A DNA stretch of 8,190 nucleotides from Pseudomonadota bacterium (GTDB lineage: Bacteria > Pseudomonadota > Gammaproteobacteria > Burkholderiales > Thiobacillaceae), in the NCBI GenBank assembly GCA_021780975.1, contig JAJXXS010000208.1:1-8190 (forward strand), read 5' to 3'. The notes beneath the pieces were generated by a model, which saw nothing but the letters and a program-made list of their open reading frames with translations, had not been told where the DNA came from and did no database searches. Numbering within the stretch: the stretch's first letter is position 1; each line of letters begins with the position of its first letter. Below are positions 6,723 to 8,190 of the stretch, piece after piece. Made by a program: the position numbers and the translations under genes.

Positions 6723-8018
6723 TCAGCCGAGCAGCGCCACGCAGCTCTGCACGGCGCTTTCCATCTGCGCCGCGTCCACGCAATAGGGCGGCATGAAATA
6801 CACCGTGGCGCCGATGGGGCGCAGCAACATGCTACGTTCTAGCGCGGCGCGATGGAAGCGGGCGGCGAAATCGGCGCCGGTGTCGGCCACGTCGAAGGCC
6901 CAGATCATGCCCAACTGGCGGAAGTGGCGCACGCGCGCATGCTCGGCGAGCGGCGCCATCAGTTCCGTGTAGCGCGCGGCCTTGGCGCGGTTCTGCGCGA
7001 TGACGTCGTCCTCGGCGAAGATGTCCAGCACCGCCAGGGCGGCGCGGCAGGCCAGGGGGTTGCCGGTGTAGGAATGCGAATGGAGGAAGCCGCGCGCCGT
7101 CTCGTCGCCATAAAAAGCTTGGTAGATGGCGTCGCGGGTGAGCACGCAGGAGAGCGGCAGGTAGCCGCCGGTGATGCCCTTGGAGAGGCAGAGAAAATCG
7201 GCCTGGATCCCGGCGCGCTCGCAGGCGAACAGCGTGCCGGTGCGGCCGAAGCCGACGGCGATCTCGTCGGCGATGAGGTGCACGTCGTGGCGGTCGCAGA
7301 TCTCGCGCGCCAGGACGAGATAGAGCGGGTCGTACATGCCCATGCCGGCGGCGCCCTGCACCAGCGGTTCGAGGATGAAGGCCGCGGTGGTGGAGGCGTG
7401 CTGTGCCAGATGCTCGTCCAGCGCCTGGGCGCAGCGGCGCGCGTGGTCGGCGGCGGACTCGCCCGGCTCGGCCAGGCGGAAATCGGGCGTGGGCAGCTGC
7501 ACGGAGGAACGCAGCAGGGGCGCGTACTGGTCGCGGAACAGCGCCACGTCGGTGACCGAGAGCGCGCCCACGGTCTCGCCGTGGTAGCCGCTCTTCAGGC
7601 TGACGAACCGGTTCTTGTGCGGCCGCCCGAGGTTGCGCCAGTAGTGCGCGCTCATCTTCAGCGCGATTTCCGTGGCCGAGGCGCCGTCCGAGGCGTAGAA
7701 CGCGTGCTCCAGACCGGTGAGCGCGGCGAGGCGCTCGGACAATTCCACCACCGGCCCATGGGTGCAGCCGGCCAGGATCACGTGTTCGATCTTGTCGAGT
7801 TGGTCCTTGATGGCGGCCTTGATGCGCGGCTCGTTGTGGCCGAACAAATTGACCCACCAGGAGGAGATCAGGTCCAGATAGCGCCGCCCGTCCGTGCCGA
7901 TGAGCCAGGGGCCCTCGCCCGCCGCGATGGCGAGCGGCGGATCCTGCTCCATGTGCTTCATCTGCGTGCAGGGATGCCAGACGGCGGCGAGGGTGCGTTC
8001 GACCAGCGGGTCCATCAT
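6723..8018 (-). CDS. bioA: adenosylmethionine--8-amino-7-oxononanoate aminotransferase
   Basis: A class-III PLP aminotransferase that converts KAPA to DAPA using S-adenosylmethionine as amino donor, the antepenultimate step of biotin synthesis, in the cytoplasm. The 431 residues match the normal length. Signatures are WHPCTQMK near the N-terminus (14-21), SSWWVNLFGH (52-61), YHGETVGALS (145-154), the PLP aspartate in ADEIAVGFGRTG (Asp251), the Schiff-base lysine in LSKGITGGYLPLS (Lys280), and SYTGNPLAC (316-324). WHPCTQ and SWW distinguish BioA from GabT-like relatives. Starts at GTG 8021, ATG 8018 and ATG 8015 are all possible. I use 8018 because its A is shared with the stop of the upstream gene (TGATG); GGGG at 8024-8021 is better spaced for 8015. 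No other biotin genes are in view, so bioA stands apart from bioBFCD here. Confidence 0.95.
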   Translation of the reverse strand: MMDPLVERTLAAVWHPCTQMKHMEQDPPLAIAAGEGPWLIGTDGRRYLDLISSWWVNLFGHNEPRIKAAIKDQLDKIEHVILAGCTHGPVVELSERLAALTGLEHAFYASDGASATEIALKMSAHYWRNLGRPHKNRFVSLKSGYHGETVGALSVTDVALFRDQYAPLLRSSVQLPTPDFRLAEPGESAADHARRCAQALDEHLAQHASTTAAFILEPLVQGAAGMGMYDPLYLVLAREICDRHDVHLIADEIAVGFGRTGTLFACERAGIQADFLCLSKGITGGYLPLSCVLTRDAIYQAFYGDETARGFLHSHSYTGNPLACRAALAVLDIFAEDDVIAQNRAKAARYTELMAPLAEHARVRHFRQLGMIWAFDVADTGADFAARFHRAALERSMLLRPIGATVYFMPPYCVDAAQMESAVQSCVALLG

Positions 8019-8190
8019 CACCCCAGGAGTTCGGCCAGCAGCTCGACCCAGTGCCGCACCGGCAGCTCGGTGCCGCTCTGCAAATGCGTGAGGCAGCCGA
8101 TGTTGGCGGTGACGATGACCTGCGGCCGGCCGGCCGTTAGGTTTTCCAGCTTGCGCGCCTTGAGCGCGTTGGAAATCTCCGGCTGCAGCA
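8018..8190 (-). CDS. glcF: glycolate oxidase iron-sulfur subunit GlcF, C-terminal 56 residues
   Basis: Only the 3' end is present; the gene continues past the right edge. The visible tail begins LQPEISNALKARKLENL and contains VTANIGCLTHLQSGT and PVRHWVELLAELL. This closely matches the C-terminal cysteine-rich (CCG) segment of GlcF, the iron-sulfur subunit that passes electrons from the flavoprotein GlcD/GlcE during oxidation of glycolate to glyoxylate. The stop TGA at 8020-8018 overlaps the bioA ATG, so the two are likely co-transcribed and translationally coupled, although their pathways are unrelated. A related LutA/GlpC-like Fe-S protein is the alternative, but the IGCLTHLQ and HWVELL pattern favours GlcF. 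Confidence 0.82.
   Translation of the reverse strand, partial: LQPEISNALKARKLENLTAGRPQVIVTANIGCLTHLQSGTELPVRHWVELLAELLG

Noticed and set aside
5791..6786. Plus-strand open frame of about 330 codons opposite the DUF4160 and DUF3617 genes
   Set aside because: Histidine-, arginine- and alanine-rich translation typical of antisense G+C-rich DNA; the minus-strand genes have ribosome sites, signal peptide and family motifs.

Overview
The base composition (G+C-rich, roughly 60-65% by eye outside one AT-rich island) and the gene content point to a chromosomal segment of a Gram-negative proteobacterium, most likely a betaproteobacterium. This is inferred from gene families and codon choice. No rRNA, tRNA or complete mobile element is visible to fix the taxon.

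Layout. (1) 1-2124, minus strand: a nucleotide-sugar pair, a WbpO/TviB-type UDP-sugar 6-dehydrogenase followed by a WbpP/TviC-type C4-epimerase that runs off the left edge. The two are joined by a TGATG stop/start overlap and together would supply UDP-GalNAcA or a related uronic acid for a surface polysaccharide. (2) 2197-2997, plus strand: an exported trypsin-like serine protease, divergent from the sugar pair. (3) 3032-4157, minus strand: a VIT1/CCC1-type membrane transporter preceded by a small cysteine-containing protein of unknown function. (4) About 4158-5525: an accessory patch. An AT-rich stretch carries one small exported protein and a possible truncated reading frame. It is bracketed by a 30-base inverted pair differing at one base, with a perfect 22-base tandem duplication joined to the right copy. 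(5) 5526-6060, minus: an overlapping DUF4160/DUF2442 pair, a combination reminiscent of toxin-antitoxin modules. (6) 6091-6642, minus: an exported DUF3617 protein. (7) 6723-8190, minus: bioA of biotin synthesis, coupled by a TGATG overlap to the 3' end of a glcF-like glycolate oxidase iron-sulfur subunit entering from the right edge.

All genes except the protease are on the minus strand. Most of the window is ordinary core metabolism and cell-envelope biology. The part least explained by known genes is the repeat-bounded patch at 4351-5380. I see no CRISPR array, integrase, complete transposase or defence system, and cannot claim a new system from this sequence alone.
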